A stretch of 64,000 nt of DNA from Bacteroidaceae bacterium (GCA_016291905.1 JAEEZS010000009.1:62001-126000), one strand, 5' to 3'; shown: positions 51,692 to 61,168, counted from the stretch's first letter. A program made the numbers and translations. The notes: a model not told the origin generated them from the sequence alone.

Positions 51692-53173
51692 ATGAAAAAG
51701 ATTGGATTTCAGTTTTGCAGCCTTGCGCTGTGGCTGCTTGTAGGATTTGCACTTACCTCGTGTCGGACGGCCTCTCTCCCCAACGGAGCGAATGAGACCT
51801 CCATTGTCATCTTTGCCACAAACGACATGCACGCGCGCATTGACAACTACGCCAAAGTGAAGACGCTCGTCGATGCTGAGAAGAAGAAAAATCCCAACGG
51901 CGTGCTTCTCCTCTCAGCAGGCGACAAATACACAGGCAACCCCATCGTGGACCAGTACAACCCCAAAGGTTATCCGATGGTGGAACTGATGAACCAAGTG
52001 GGCTACGATTTTGAGACCTACGGTAACCACGAATACGACCTGGGACAGGAAATCCTTGTGGAGCGTCTGCGTCAGGCAAAGTTCACTGCCGTTAGCGCCA
52101 ACTGGACCGTTGACCCTGCCGTCTCGCCCCTGCCCCAGCCTAAGCCCTATTCCTTATTTAAAAGGAACGGCATCCGCATCTGCATCCTCGGACTGACGGA
52201 AGCCGAACCCGACGACGACGGACGCTACTACCCCTCGGCCCATCGAGGCAAGCTACGCGGACTGACCTTCCAAGACCCCATCAAGACTGCCCTCTCGTAT
52301 CGTCATCTGCGCGACAGCTGCGACCTGTTCATTGCCCTCACGCACATCGGAGCAGAAGCTGATAAACATCTTGCCGAAGTTATGCCGGAGCTGGATGTCA
52401 TCATTGGCGGGCATAGTCACACCCGCATCGACAAAGAGCTTATCGTAAACGGTGTACTCATTACCCAAACCGAATGCTGGTTGAAATATCTGGGAAAAAC
52501 TACCATAACGCTAAAGGACGGCAAGGTCACAGACAAGCATTTCAAGCTTATCAACCTGTCAAAGTCTATTGCTGAAGATGCCGGCGTGAAGGCACTTATC
52601 ACTGATTTTAACGAGAACAACACGCTGAAGGACGTCCTGTGCGAGGCTACAGCACAGTTCAACGGCAAAGAAGCGCTTGCCAACTTTATGACGGATGCGC
52701 TCGTTGACCGTCTAAAAGTCGATATCGCCCTGCAAAACTCAGGCGGCGTGCGTCTCGGACAACTGCCTAAAGGTAAAATAACAAAGGGTGACATCTTCAC
52801 ACTCAATCCCTTCTGCAACAACGTCTTCATCTTCCGCATGACAACTGCCGACCTGCGTGAGATGATTAGACGTTCCTATCGTCCCCACAGCAAGCGTGCC
52901 GACTTGCTTCCCAGCGGCATACGCTACACTATCTACACCCACGACGGCAATGTCACCCGCATTGATATCACCGACATGGGGGGACGCCCCCTCGACGAAA
53001 GCCGCACCTACCGCGTGGCTATGAACAGCTACATTGCAACGGCCTACACCTTCCCGCACGACGGTGAAGGTGAAGAACTTATGGACATCGACACGGAACT
53101 GCTTATCGACTACCTTGCCAACCAATCCACCATCACTCCCCTTCCCTCGCGAACCCAAGTGGTGGAGGAATAA
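51692..53173 (+). CDS. 5'-nucleotidase/UshA-like metallophosphatase lipoprotein
   Basis: The 493-residue protein has a lipobox (LLVGFALTSC, cysteine near 25), then the metallophosphoesterase motifs FATNDMHARI, SAGDKYTGNP, YGNHEYDLG and IGGHSHTRID, and a C-terminal 5'-nucleotidase domain with ALQNSGGVRLGQ and NPFCNNVFIF. It should release phosphate from extracellular nucleotides. It resembles the gene at 7867 in architecture but not closely in sequence. It begins 8 bp after the gdhA terminator, so it likely relies on readthrough or on a promoter inside gdhA. Confidence 0.88.
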   Translation: MKKIGFQFCSLALWLLVGFALTSCRTASLPNGANETSIVIFATNDMHARIDNYAKVKTLVDAEKKKNPNGVLLLSAGDKYTGNPIVDQYNPKGYPMVELMNQVGYDFETYGNHEYDLGQEILVERLRQAKFTAVSANWTVDPAVSPLPQPKPYSLFKRNGIRICILGLTEAEPDDDGRYYPSAHRGKLRGLTFQDPIKTALSYRHLRDSCDLFIALTHIGAEADKHLAEVMPELDVIIGGHSHTRIDKELIVNGVLITQTECWLKYLGKTTITLKDGKVTDKHFKLINLSKSIAEDAGVKALITDFNENNTLKDVLCEATAQFNGKEALANFMTDALVDRLKVDIALQNSGGVRLGQLPKGKITKGDIFTLNPFCNNVFIFRMTTADLREMIRRSYRPHSKRADLLPSGIRYTIYTHDGNVTRIDITDMGGRPLDESRTYRVAMNSYIATAYTFPHDGEGEELMDIDTELLIDYLANQSTITPLPSRTQVVEE

Positions 53174-53184
53174 TAGAATAATGA

Positions 53185-53217
53185 GGAATTAGAAATTAGG
53201 AATAAAAAATTAGAAAT
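53185..53217. repeat. Heptad array ahead of a start codon
   Basis: GGAATTA, GAAATTA, GGAATAA and AAAATTA occur in 7-bp register, and a fifth word (GAAATAT) runs into the ATG of the oxidoreductase gene. The array therefore forms its ribosome-binding region. Confidence 0.8.
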
Positions 53218-54189
53218 ATGCGAATTGGAATCCTCGGCGCAGGCCATATCGCCATAAAGATGGCCATGACTTTGAAAGATCGCCCAGAGTGTCGATGTGC
53301 TGTTGGCTCACGGAGCTACGAAAAGGCACGTGACTTTGCCCGTCAGTACGGTTTTACCCACGCCTATGGCTCCTACGAAGAGCTCGTGGCTGACCCCGAC
53401 GTGGACCTCATCTATGTGGCAACCCCTCACTCGCACCATTTTGCCCACGCCTCGTTGGCTATCAATCACGGGAAGGCTGTGCTATGTGAAAAGGCATTTA
53501 CCACCAATGCCCGCGAAGCAGAAGAGCTGCTCCGGCTGGCAGAGGAGAAGGGCGTCTTCATTACGGAAGCCATCTGGACACGCTACATGCCCTTCTCAAC
53601 CACCATCCGAGAGACCATTGACAGCGGAATTATCGGACAGCCCAAATTCCTAACGGCTAATCTTTCCTATCCAATAGATTGGAAAGAACGTCTCATGCGC
53701 CCCGAATTGGGAGGTGGAGCTTTACTTGACATCGGCGTCTATACGCTCAACTTTGCCCGCATGTGCTTTGGTACAGACATTGTCGACGTCAAGTCGGCCT
53801 GCCTCACCAGCGCCACAGGGATGGACATGCAAGAGACCATTACCCTCATCTATCGCGACGGACGGATGGCTAGTCTGCAAAGCAGCGCCTATTGTGCCGA
53901 CCCACGCTTTGGCATCATCGGAGGCACAAAAGGCTACATCGTAGTGGAGAACATCAACAACCCCCTCCGTGCTACCGTCTATAGCGAAGACCACCAGCCC
54001 ATCCGAACGCTGGAAGCCCCCCCTCAGATAACAGGCTTTGAGTACCAACTGGCAGCCTGTGAGGAAGCCCTCCGCAACGGCTGGCTCGAGAGTCCCTTCA
54101 TGCCTCATGCCGAAACCCTTGCCGTCATGCGCCTGATGGATATCCTCCGTGCTCAGTGGGGCGTCCGTTTCCCTGCGGATGAGGGGTAA
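53218..54189 (+). CDS. Gfo/Idh/MocA family oxidoreductase
   Basis: The 323-residue protein has a Rossmann fold with GILGAGHIAIKMA at residues 3-15, the EKAFTTNAREAEEL segment (the usual EKP motif reads EKA) near residue 90, and GGALLDIGVYTLNF near 165. It uses NAD(P) to oxidise or reduce a sugar or cyclitol; its closest kin look like the trans-1,2-dihydrobenzenediol dehydrogenase/xylose-type subgroup. The substrate is unknown. The heptad array forms its 5' flank and another follows its stop codon. Confidence 0.87.
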   Translation: MRIGILGAGHIAIKMAMTLKDRPECRCAVGSRSYEKARDFARQYGFTHAYGSYEELVADPDVDLIYVATPHSHHFAHASLAINHGKAVLCEKAFTTNAREAEELLRLAEEKGVFITEAIWTRYMPFSTTIRETIDSGIIGQPKFLTANLSYPIDWKERLMRPELGGGALLDIGVYTLNFARMCFGTDIVDVKSACLTSATGMDMQETITLIYRDGRMASLQSSAYCADPRFGIIGGTKGYIVVENINNPLRATVYSEDHQPIRTLEAPPQITGFEYQLAACEEALRNGWLESPFMPHAETLAVMRLMDILRAQWGVRFPADEG

Positions 54190-54191
54190 GG

Positions 54192-54247
54192 GATTAACGG
54201 TTAACGGTTAAAGGTTAGTGATTAACGGTTAACGGTTAAAGGTTAAA
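54192..54247. repeat. Eight-heptad array (GGTTAAC/GGTTAAA type)
   Basis: Eight 7-bp words occur in register and fall into two 28-bp higher-order units (GATTAAC, GGTTAAC, GGTTAAA, GGTTAGT; then nearly the same again). It begins 3 bp after the oxidoreductase stop. Confidence 0.9.
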
Positions 54248-54265
54248 GAGACGACAATAAAAAAG

Positions 54266-54291
54266 AAGAGGTCGGAGTGTTCCGACCTCTT
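54266..54291. terminator. Bidirectional intrinsic terminator
   Basis: AAGAGGTCGGA pairs with TCCGACCTCTT around GTGT. T-rich tracts follow on both strands, between converging genes. Confidence 0.88.
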
Positions 54292-54315
54292 TTCTCTTTT
54301 CTTTCTTCTCAACGA

Positions 54316-54972
54316 TTAGAAGGTCACACCAAAGTTGGCGAAGAGGTTGCTGGTACGAGCTGCCTGACCATATTCCTTATGTCTGGCCATGTTGTAGGCA
54401 CCAAACTGATAACCAAGCTCGAGATAGAGCATGTTCCACTCAGCACCACAACCAAGTTTGAAGCCCATATCAACAATCTTGTAATCCTTGGAGATTCTAT
54501 ACCTTTCGACCTTGCTATTAGGATCCTTGGGATTAACTGGGTACTGGAACTTTCCTGCCAAATTGAAGGAGAAGTAGGGACCGAAGAACGGTAACAATGC
54601 AACGTCGTCGGTTACCTGCACGCCATACTTGAGCAGCACGGGAAGTTCAACATAACTAAAGCTAGCAACGTTTTTACCCTTCTTTGCACCACGTGTGGAA
54701 TAGTATGCACCACTCTCAAGGAAGAGAGGAATGTCCTGGCTTACACGGAAACCGGCGACAAGGGCAAGGTTGATACCAGCCTTCGTTCCACCCGGCATGT
54801 AATTAGGATTACCTGTTCCATAATAGTTACCTGACAGACCCGAAAGGTTGAGACCGACACGCGTACCATAGTAAAATGTAGTCTCTTCCAATGAGAAACC
54901 ATCGCTGCTGAACTGAGCGAATGAGGGTGCGGTTAAGCACAAAGCCATAAGAGCTACAAGAATCTTTTTCAT
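54316..54972 (-). CDS. Outer-membrane beta-barrel protein (PorT-like, DUF3575/OMP_b-brl family)
   Basis: The 218-residue protein has a signal peptide (ALCLTAPSFAQF) and an 8-stranded barrel pattern: FYYGTRVGLNLSGLSG, AGINLALVAGFRVSQDIPLFLESGAYYS, KNVASFSYVELPVLLKYGVQV. It ends in LFANFGVTF with a C-terminal phenylalanine. Function unknown; many Bacteroidales encode several such small barrels. A promoter box lies 44 bp upstream. Confidence 0.83.
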   Translation of the reverse strand: MKKILVALMALCLTAPSFAQFSSDGFSLEETTFYYGTRVGLNLSGLSGNYYGTGNPNYMPGGTKAGINLALVAGFRVSQDIPLFLESGAYYSTRGAKKGKNVASFSYVELPVLLKYGVQVTDDVALLPFFGPYFSFNLAGKFQYPVNPKDPNSKVERYRISKDYKIVDMGFKLGCGAEWNMLYLELGYQFGAYNMARHKEYGQAARTSNLFANFGVTF

Positions 54973-55016
54973 GTTTTTAATTTTTAATGGTTACTAAAAC
55001 GTTTTAATACTTTCTG

Positions 55017-55024
55017 CAAAGTAA
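55017..55024 (-). promoter_or_regulatory. -7 box for the beta-barrel gene
   Basis: The minus strand reads TTACTTTG followed by CAG, one mismatch from TAnnTTTG, 44 bp upstream of the ATG. Confidence 0.5.
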
Positions 55025-55066
55025 CATCATTCCATTCAAACTTGCAAACTTTTTTTAAACTTTTTT

Positions 55067-57064
55067 TTACCTTACATAGGCTTTCACATGATGCGAGGCA
55101 CCGTCAGGGGTAATAAGCGTGGCGACACAGAAACCTGAAGGGAGGGGAACGGTGACGAAAAAGCCGTTTGTCACAAGGTTGGTGCGCAGGTTACCGGCCA
55201 CATCGCAGACCGTCACTTTGGTGCCCTCGGGCCATCCCTCAAGCAGGATGCCCCCTACCCCGCTACGGACATTGCCCTTCATGACAGATGCCATAGGAAG
55301 CTCGATAGTAGAGTACTTTTCATCGAGGCCCACCTTGTTGTCCATCCAATCCATGCGGCTGGTGATGTAGGTCTTCATAAACTCCACCTCAGCGGTGTAG
55401 TTGCCCAATGCCTGGAAATTCTGATGAACATAACTGCTGAGGATGGGCCAGCGGATGAAATTGAGTTGCTGTGACACATCAGCCATTTCAGCCAAACTGT
55501 CAACAAGGTGAATCATGCCGTCAGCAGAGAGCCCGCGGTCAAAGCGGGCAATGCTCCATTCCTCACATTGCAAATCCTTTGTTGTATTGATGATGCGAGG
55601 GATAAGGCTCTTGACGCCGTTAGCGGCCGACGAGCGGGAGGAGAGGGCAATAAACGTGTTGCCGATGCTGCTGATAGGATGCGTACGGTTGTCGTTCTCA
55701 AAAGCGAGGTCAAAGTCCCACACAGGGCCAATGTGGAAGCGCGGGTCATCGCGATCCTTCCAAACGTTCACGCTCCAGTATGTATCAGTATTGCCGCTGT
55801 ACTCGCCCACCAGGAAATGCTTGACAAACGAGGGGACATCCAGCATCGAGGCATAGCCCTTCTCAGGATCGGCATAGGATGTGGAAGAGACGGTGCGCTC
55901 AAAAGCGTTCCACTGGCTCTTGATGTAAGCCTCCTGATAGGGGGTGATGTCCTCTGCGTCAGGATATTTGATAGAGATAGGGATACGATAGGTAGAGGAG
56001 GTGAACCACTTGGGTTCGCCGCTGGCGTAGGCGTCAAGCTCAATGAGGTATCCGCCTGTGACGAAATCGCCGTAGTTATCCGTCTTCTCCATCTTGGTGA
56101 CAGCCACGCGGTCCTCGTGCACCTGCACCTGGTCGCAAAGCTGATAAGTACCCTTGTACTCGCCGTTGAAGATAACATCTACCAGACGTCCCTCAGGCGT
56201 CCACGCCATATCCAGACGACGGCTAACGTCGAAAGCCAGCAGATTGCGCATGAGTGTCTTGTCGCCGTAGTTGTTGATAAGGGTCCAGTTCTTCGCGTCG
56301 GCCGACATGCCCATCAGGTGACGGGCGCGGGCAAGCTTAATACGATAAGGTTTTTTGGGAAAGCCCCAGCTGGCGTTTCCTCGCCCGCGAATCTGCAGGG
56401 TGTCGCTCTGAATCTTCGTCCCACCGTCGGAACGGGCGGGAGTACCGTCGATTTTCGTTGAGTAGATAGCCGAATAGGTGCCGTCGATGTAGGTGCTGCG
56501 CGAGTTAACCTCACGTGCATCGGTGGTGTGGATGGTGATGACGGGCAGTGCAGAGGGTGTCCAAAGACCCGTGTCGTCGCCCTCACCCTCCGTGCCGTAG
56601 AAACGCATCTCGCTCACGTTACAGCGCACGTCGTTCGGTCCCACGTAGCGAACATAGCGGAAGCCACGACTGCACTTGATGTCGGCATAGGTGAACCGTT
56701 TCTCCGAAGGCTGTTTGGCGATAATATAAAAAGGAACAGCGTCGCTGAAATCGGGCTCGTTGGCTCCTTCAAAGACGCCGAGGAGCATGCGGTTGGCATA
56801 GCCGGTGCGAGGAGCAAAGCTGATTTTCCCAATCACGTAGGGCTTGCCCAAGTCAAGGCCCACCCACGTGTAGCTGCGGTCCTGCGAGGCGTAGAACGTC
56901 TCAAAGTCGCCGTCGAAAACATTCTCGGCAACATTGGCGCCGCTGCCGTAATCGACACTGGGGCTCGAAATCGCTGTGCCGGAGAGCATTTTCATCTGTG
57001 CCGCTGCCGGTAGGGCGCAGCACAACGCCAAACACATACAGAGGAATACTTTCTTGTGGTTCAT
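55067..57064 (-). CDS. Secreted CotH-kinase family protein with discoidin-like domain
   Basis: The 665-residue protein has a signal peptide (LALCCALPAAAQ), a discoidin (F5/8 type C)-like domain (about residues 25-155, with YASQDRSYTWVGLDLGKPYVIGKISFAPR) and a CotH domain (about 175-560; RGRGNASWGFPKKPYRIKL, YGDKTLMRNLLAFDVSR, GPVWDFDLAFEND). CotH of Bacillus is an atypical protein kinase on spore coats; in Bacteroidota the substrates are not known. The end (KVTVCDVAGNLRTNLV...GASHHVKAYVR) looks like a type IX sorting domain, suggesting surface export. A second CotH gene lies at 61190. Confidence 0.85.
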   Translation of the reverse strand: MNHKKVFLCMCLALCCALPAAAQMKMLSGTAISSPSVDYGSGANVAENVFDGDFETFYASQDRSYTWVGLDLGKPYVIGKISFAPRTGYANRMLLGVFEGANEPDFSDAVPFYIIAKQPSEKRFTYADIKCSRGFRYVRYVGPNDVRCNVSEMRFYGTEGEGDDTGLWTPSALPVITIHTTDAREVNSRSTYIDGTYSAIYSTKIDGTPARSDGGTKIQSDTLQIRGRGNASWGFPKKPYRIKLARARHLMGMSADAKNWTLINNYGDKTLMRNLLAFDVSRRLDMAWTPEGRLVDVIFNGEYKGTYQLCDQVQVHEDRVAVTKMEKTDNYGDFVTGGYLIELDAYASGEPKWFTSSTYRIPISIKYPDAEDITPYQEAYIKSQWNAFERTVSSTSYADPEKGYASMLDVPSFVKHFLVGEYSGNTDTYWSVNVWKDRDDPRFHIGPVWDFDLAFENDNRTHPISSIGNTFIALSSRSSAANGVKSLIPRIINTTKDLQCEEWSIARFDRGLSADGMIHLVDSLAEMADVSQQLNFIRWPILSSYVHQNFQALGNYTAEVEFMKTYITSRMDWMDNKVGLDEKYSTIELPMASVMKGNVRSGVGGILLEGWPEGTKVTVCDVAGNLRTNLVTNGFFVTVPLPSGFCVATLITPDGASHHVKAYVR

Positions 57065-57086
57065 TGTCTTCAGCAGTCCATTAACA

Positions 57087-57572
57087 TCAGGCTAAGTCTA
57101 TATCCTGCAACGGTTTGTGCAGCGAGGGAATCTCGTGGACCGCCTCGAAATACTCCGCAAAGATGCGTGCGCCCTCAGCCACCGTGTCGGCGCAGGGGCG
57201 TTTCTTCAGAGGCTCCTCTCCCCCATCGCTTCTAGGGCGCATGCCCAACAGCTCGGCACAGACGAGGGAGCCGTTACGACGTCGGAACTCCGCCGCCAGC
57301 TGCTGCACCACCTCGTAGTTGTGCAGCTTCCCCTCGCGGTCTTCGGCACGGGTGGCACCGCAGTCGAGGCCAGCAAGGACGAACATGCCGCAGGCTGCGC
57401 CGCACGTCTCGTGCATCCGCCCTATCCCTCCGCCGAAGGAGGCAGCGACGCGCAGGGCCTGTTCCTCCGTCAGTCCGTAGAGGTCGGCAAACGCGACACA
57501 GACGGCCTGCGCGCAATTGAATCCTTGATGGAAATAGCCGACAGCACGGGAGACCCGCTCTTCCTTATTCAT
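57087..57572 (-). CDS. C_GCAxxG_C_C family redox/metal protein
   Basis: The 161-residue protein has the family pattern: FNCAQAVCVAF (cysteines near 20-25), HETCGAACGMFVLAGL (the GCAxxG region, near 57) and single cysteines later (SLVCAELLG, RPCADTV). It is probably a cytoplasmic metal- or cluster-binding protein; its function is not established. The gene lies 16 bp downstream of YebC and 22 bp upstream of the discoidin/CotH gene on the same strand. Confidence 0.87.
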   Translation of the reverse strand: MNKEERVSRAVGYFHQGFNCAQAVCVAFADLYGLTEEQALRVAASFGGGIGRMHETCGAACGMFVLAGLDCGATRAEDREGKLHNYEVVQQLAAEFRRRNGSLVCAELLGMRPRSDGGEEPLKKRPCADTVAEGARIFAEYFEAVHEIPSLHKPLQDIDLA

Positions 57573-57588
57573 TTTGCCTGGGAAAGGA

Positions 57589-58326
57589 TTATTCCTCGTC
57601 GCCGCTCTCCAAAGGACGCATGTTGGTATAGACGTTCTGCACGTCGTCGTCCTCCTCGAGGCGTTCCACCATCTTGTCGATGGTCTCGCGCTGCTCGTCG
57701 GTAACGTCCTTCAGGTCATTGGGGATACGGGTAAACTCAGCGCTCACTACCTCAAAGCCCTGTTCCTCCAGGTGATGCTGAATCTGTGCAAACGATTTCG
57801 GGTCACCGTAGATGGTGATGCCGTCCTCGTCCTCGTCGAATTCCTCCTCCACGCCGTAGTCAATCATGTCGAGGATAAACTCGTCCATGTCGAGGCCGTC
57901 CTTCTTCTTGAAGGTGAACATGGCCTTGTGGGTAAACATGAAGGCGAGACTGCCTGTGGTGCCGAGGGTGCCGCTGAACTTGGTGAAGACGCTGCGCACG
58001 TTGGCCACCGTACGGGTGGTATTGTCGGTCAGGGTCTCGACGAACACGGCGATGCCGTGAGGACCGTAACCCTCGTAGTTCATCTCCTTGTAGTCCTTCG
58101 TGTCCTTGCCCATTGCGTTCTTGATAGCGCGCTCGATGTTGTCCTTCGGCATGTTCTCGTGCTTGGCCGTAGCGATGATGGCACGGAGGGCGGCGTTGGA
58201 GTCGGGGTCGGGACCGCCGGCCTTGACAGCAATGGAGATCTGCTTGCCGATGCGGGTGAACGTGCGGGCCATGTTGCCCCATCTCTTCAGTTTTCTTGCT
58301 TTGCGGAATTCAAATGCTCTTCCCAT
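57589..58326 (-). CDS. YebC/PmpR family protein
   Basis: The 245-residue protein begins MGRAFEFRKARKLKRWGNMARTFTRIGKQI, and has AIATAKHENMPKDNIERAIKNAMGK, both YebC signatures. In different species YebC-family proteins act as DNA-binding regulators or help ribosomes translate polyproline stretches. It lies 49 bp downstream of pheT. Confidence 0.95.
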   Translation of the reverse strand: MGRAFEFRKARKLKRWGNMARTFTRIGKQISIAVKAGGPDPDSNAALRAIIATAKHENMPKDNIERAIKNAMGKDTKDYKEMNYEGYGPHGIAVFVETLTDNTTRTVANVRSVFTKFSGTLGTTGSLAFMFTHKAMFTFKKKDGLDMDEFILDMIDYGVEEEFDEDEDGITIYGDPKSFAQIQHHLEEQGFEVVSAEFTRIPNDLKDVTDEQRETIDKMVERLEEDDDVQNVYTNMRPLESGDEE

Positions 58327-58375
58327 AATTGTGATTTACTATTTTACGATTTATATATTGTTTCTCATTTAAGCT

Positions 58376-60895
58376 TTATCTCAGTTTTGCGCCCAGCTTC
58401 TGCTCGTAGGCGGCGACGAGGCGCTCCATCGTCTTCTCAATCAGTTTGTCATTGAGCGTCTGGTTCTCGTCCTGAAGGATGAAGCTGACGGCATAGCTCT
58501 TCTTGCCCGCCTCGAGGTTCTTGCCCTCATAGACGTCGAAGAGGGACACCTCCTTCAGCAGGCGGCGCTCTGTCTCAAAGGCGATGCGCTCTACATCGGC
58601 AAAGGGGATGTTCTTGTCAAGCAGCAGAGCGAGGTCGCGCTTCACGGCGGGATACTTCGACAGCTCCACGTAGCTGACCGTGTGGTTGCGGATGGCCTTC
58701 ATCAGTTCTTTCCAGTTGAGGTCGGCGAAGAACACCTCATTCTCGATGTCGAAGGGACGGAGCAGCTTCTTCGTGACGATGCCGACGGTGGCCAGCAGCT
58801 TGCCTCCACGCGTGTGGAAAGTCAGCGCGGCCGAGAATACGTCGTTCTTCAGGTTGCCTACCACCATTGCCTGGCGCTGGATGCCCAGACGGGCGAAGAT
58901 GTTCTCCACGTAGCCCTTCAGCTCATAGACCGACGATGCCTGGTCGGCATGGGCCCAGGAGTTCTGAATCTTCTTGCCTGTCACCCAGAGACCCAAGTGG
59001 TAATCCTCGCTGTAAGGCGAGAGGATGGCCTTGGCGTCGGGCTTGCTGATGCCCTCGACGACGGTGGGCTGAGCGGGAGCCGCTTCGCGGCGGTTCTCGT
59101 TGTGGAAGTAGTAGCAGTTGCCGAACTCGAAGAATTTCAGGTCGGCGTTCTTGCGGTTGGCATTGCGGGCAATGCTCTCCAAGCCGCCGAAGAGCAGCGT
59201 CTGACGCATTACGTTCAGGTCGGCGCTCAACGGATTCATCAGCCGGACAAGGTTGGCCGACGGATAGGCCTCGAGTCCGTCGTAGTAGGCGGCACGGGTG
59301 AGCGAGTTATTCAGTATCTCGTTGAATCCACAGCCCACCAGCTGCTCGCCGATAACGTTCTGCAGCTTCTGGCTCTGGTCGATAGCAGTCTTCACGGAGA
59401 GACTTGACTTCAGCGTCGTGGGAATCTCCACGTTGTTGTAGCCGTAGATACGCAGGATGTCCTCCACCACGTCGCAGGGGCGCTGCACGTCCACGCGGTA
59501 AGGGGGCACGCTCAGAGTCAGCCCTTCGCCCGTCTCGCTGACGGTCTTCATCTCCAGGCTGCTGACGATACTCTTCACCGTCTCAGCGGGGATGTGTTTG
59601 CCTATGAGGCTGTCCACGTAGTCGTACTTCAGTTCCACCTCAAAGTCGGCGATGGGGTTCGGGTAGCTGTCTGTAATCTCCATAGCGATGATGCCGCCCG
59701 CCAGCTCCTTCACCAGCAGGGCTGCCTGCTTCAGGGCGTAGATGACGCCGTTGGGGTCGATGCCGCGCTCGAAGCGGAAGCTGGCGTCGGTCTGCAGGCC
59801 GTGACGACGGGCGCTCTTGCGAATCCACGTGGGATGGAAGTAGGCACTCTCCAGGAAGATGTTCTTCGTCGTCTCCACCGTGCCGCTCTCCAGTCCGCCG
59901 AAGACACCTGCGATACACATGGGCTCCTCGGCTCCGTTGCAGATCATCAGGTCGCGTTCGCTGAGCTTGCGCTCCACACCGTCAAGGGTGACGAACGGGG
60001 TGCCCTCGGACTTCGTCTCCACGATGACCTTGCCGCCCTTGATTTTGTCGGCATCGAAGCAATGCAACGGCTGACCGTAGGCGTGCAGGATGTAGTTGGT
60101 GATATCGACGATATTGTTGATGGGACGAAGGCCGATAAGCGTCAGCTTCTGCTTCAGCCATTCAGGGCTCTCCTTGACGGTGACACCCTTGACGGTAACG
60201 CCGGCATAGCGTGGGCAGGCCTCGGTGTTGCGCACCTCGACGGGGATGACCAGCTCGTGGCTGTCCACCTTAAAGGCCTCGCAATCGGGGCGGCTGAGGG
60301 AGGTCTTGTGCCCATTCTGCACCAGCCAGGCGTAGAGGTCGCGCGCCACGCCGTAGTGGCTGCACGCATCAGCACGGTTGGGGGTAATATCGACTTCGAT
60401 GACGTATTCGCTCTTGATGTGGTAGTACTCCTTGGCAGGGGTGCCAGGAACGGCCGTGTCGGGCAGCACGATGATGCCGTCGTGGCTCGTGCCGATGCCT
60501 ATCTCGTCCTCGGCGCAAATCATGCCGTTGCTCTCCACGCCGCGCAGTTTCGACTTCTTGATGGTGAAGGCCACATCGCCCTCGTAGAGCTTCGTGCCCA
60601 GCGTGGCCACTACGACCTTTTGTCCGGCCCTCACGTTGGGCGCTCCGCAGACAATCTGCACGGGCTCGCCCCCGTCGCCGAGATTGACGGTGGTGACGTG
60701 CATGTGGTCGCTGTTGGGATGGGGCTCGCACGTCAGCACCTCGCCGACGACGATGCCCGCCAGCCCGCCTTTGATGGTTTCCACTTCTTCCACTCCGCCC
60801 ACTTCCAGTCCGATGGAGGTCAGGGCTACAGCTACCTCATCAGGCGTGAGGTCAGTCTGAACATACTCTTTCAGCCAGTTATACGAGATATTCAT
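58376..60895 (-). CDS. pheT: Phenylalanyl-tRNA synthetase beta subunit
   Basis: The 839-residue protein has the bacterial PheT order: an N-terminal tRNA-binding EMAP domain (about residues 40-150, with HPNSDHMHVTTVNLGDG), the B3/B4 editing domain (about 205-380), B5 domain, catalytic-like core (KNADLKFFEFGNCYY near 605) and a C-terminal FDX-ACB domain (KYPAVKRDLALLLDKN near 745). With PheS it charges tRNA-Phe. PheS is not adjacent. A box (TATTTTTG) lies about 70 bp upstream. Confidence 0.96.
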   Translation of the reverse strand: MNISYNWLKEYVQTDLTPDEVAVALTSIGLEVGGVEEVETIKGGLAGIVVGEVLTCEPHPNSDHMHVTTVNLGDGGEPVQIVCGAPNVRAGQKVVVATLGTKLYEGDVAFTIKKSKLRGVESNGMICAEDEIGIGTSHDGIIVLPDTAVPGTPAKEYYHIKSEYVIEVDITPNRADACSHYGVARDLYAWLVQNGHKTSLSRPDCEAFKVDSHELVIPVEVRNTEACPRYAGVTVKGVTVKESPEWLKQKLTLIGLRPINNIVDITNYILHAYGQPLHCFDADKIKGGKVIVETKSEGTPFVTLDGVERKLSERDLMICNGAEEPMCIAGVFGGLESGTVETTKNIFLESAYFHPTWIRKSARRHGLQTDASFRFERGIDPNGVIYALKQAALLVKELAGGIIAMEITDSYPNPIADFEVELKYDYVDSLIGKHIPAETVKSIVSSLEMKTVSETGEGLTLSVPPYRVDVQRPCDVVEDILRIYGYNNVEIPTTLKSSLSVKTAIDQSQKLQNVIGEQLVGCGFNEILNNSLTRAAYYDGLEAYPSANLVRLMNPLSADLNVMRQTLLFGGLESIARNANRKNADLKFFEFGNCYYFHNENRREAAPAQPTVVEGISKPDAKAILSPYSEDYHLGLWVTGKKIQNSWAHADQASSVYELKGYVENIFARLGIQRQAMVVGNLKNDVFSAALTFHTRGGKLLATVGIVTKKLLRPFDIENEVFFADLNWKELMKAIRNHTVSYVELSKYPAVKRDLALLLDKNIPFADVERIAFETERRLLKEVSLFDVYEGKNLEAGKKSYAVSFILQDENQTLNDKLIEKTMERLVAAYEQKLGAKLR

Positions 60896-60964
60896 TTTTC
60901 GTTTATTCTGTTATTTTCCTTATTATTATAAAAGGCATAGCACATAAAATGCTATTTCAAACTG

Positions 60965-60972
60965 CAAAAATA
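60965..60972 (-). promoter_or_regulatory. -7 box for pheT
   Basis: The minus strand reads TATTTTTG followed by CAG, 69 bp upstream of the pheT ATG. Confidence 0.5.
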
Positions 60973-61073
60973 ATACGAATCTGACGAACGAACAAATATA
61001 TTTGAGATTTTCTGAGCGAAGCCGGCAAAAACCTGCCTCCCTCCCCTTCGCGTGAAAACTGAAAACTATCATA

Positions 61074-61152
61074 CTGAAACTGCTGAAACGGCGCAGTCGC
61101 ATCACGGTTTATACATACGTTAAAAAGGGTAAAATCGTTGGCGTGTTTCAGC
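61074..61152 (+). promoter_or_regulatory. Repeated CTGAAAC motifs upstream of the CotH gene
   Basis: CTGAAAC occurs at 61074 and 61083, and the complement GTTTCAG at 61145. GCTGAAAC/GTTTCAGC can pair across 55 bp. They sit just upstream of the CotH promoter box and could be regulator sites. The rest of the 294-bp divergent gap shows nothing else. Confidence 0.35.
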
Positions 61153-61160
61153 GATTACAC

Positions 61161-61168
61161 TACCTTTG
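61161..61168 (+). promoter_or_regulatory. -7 box for the CotH gene at 61190
   Basis: TACCTTTG followed by CGG lies 21 bp upstream of the ATG. Confidence 0.7.
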
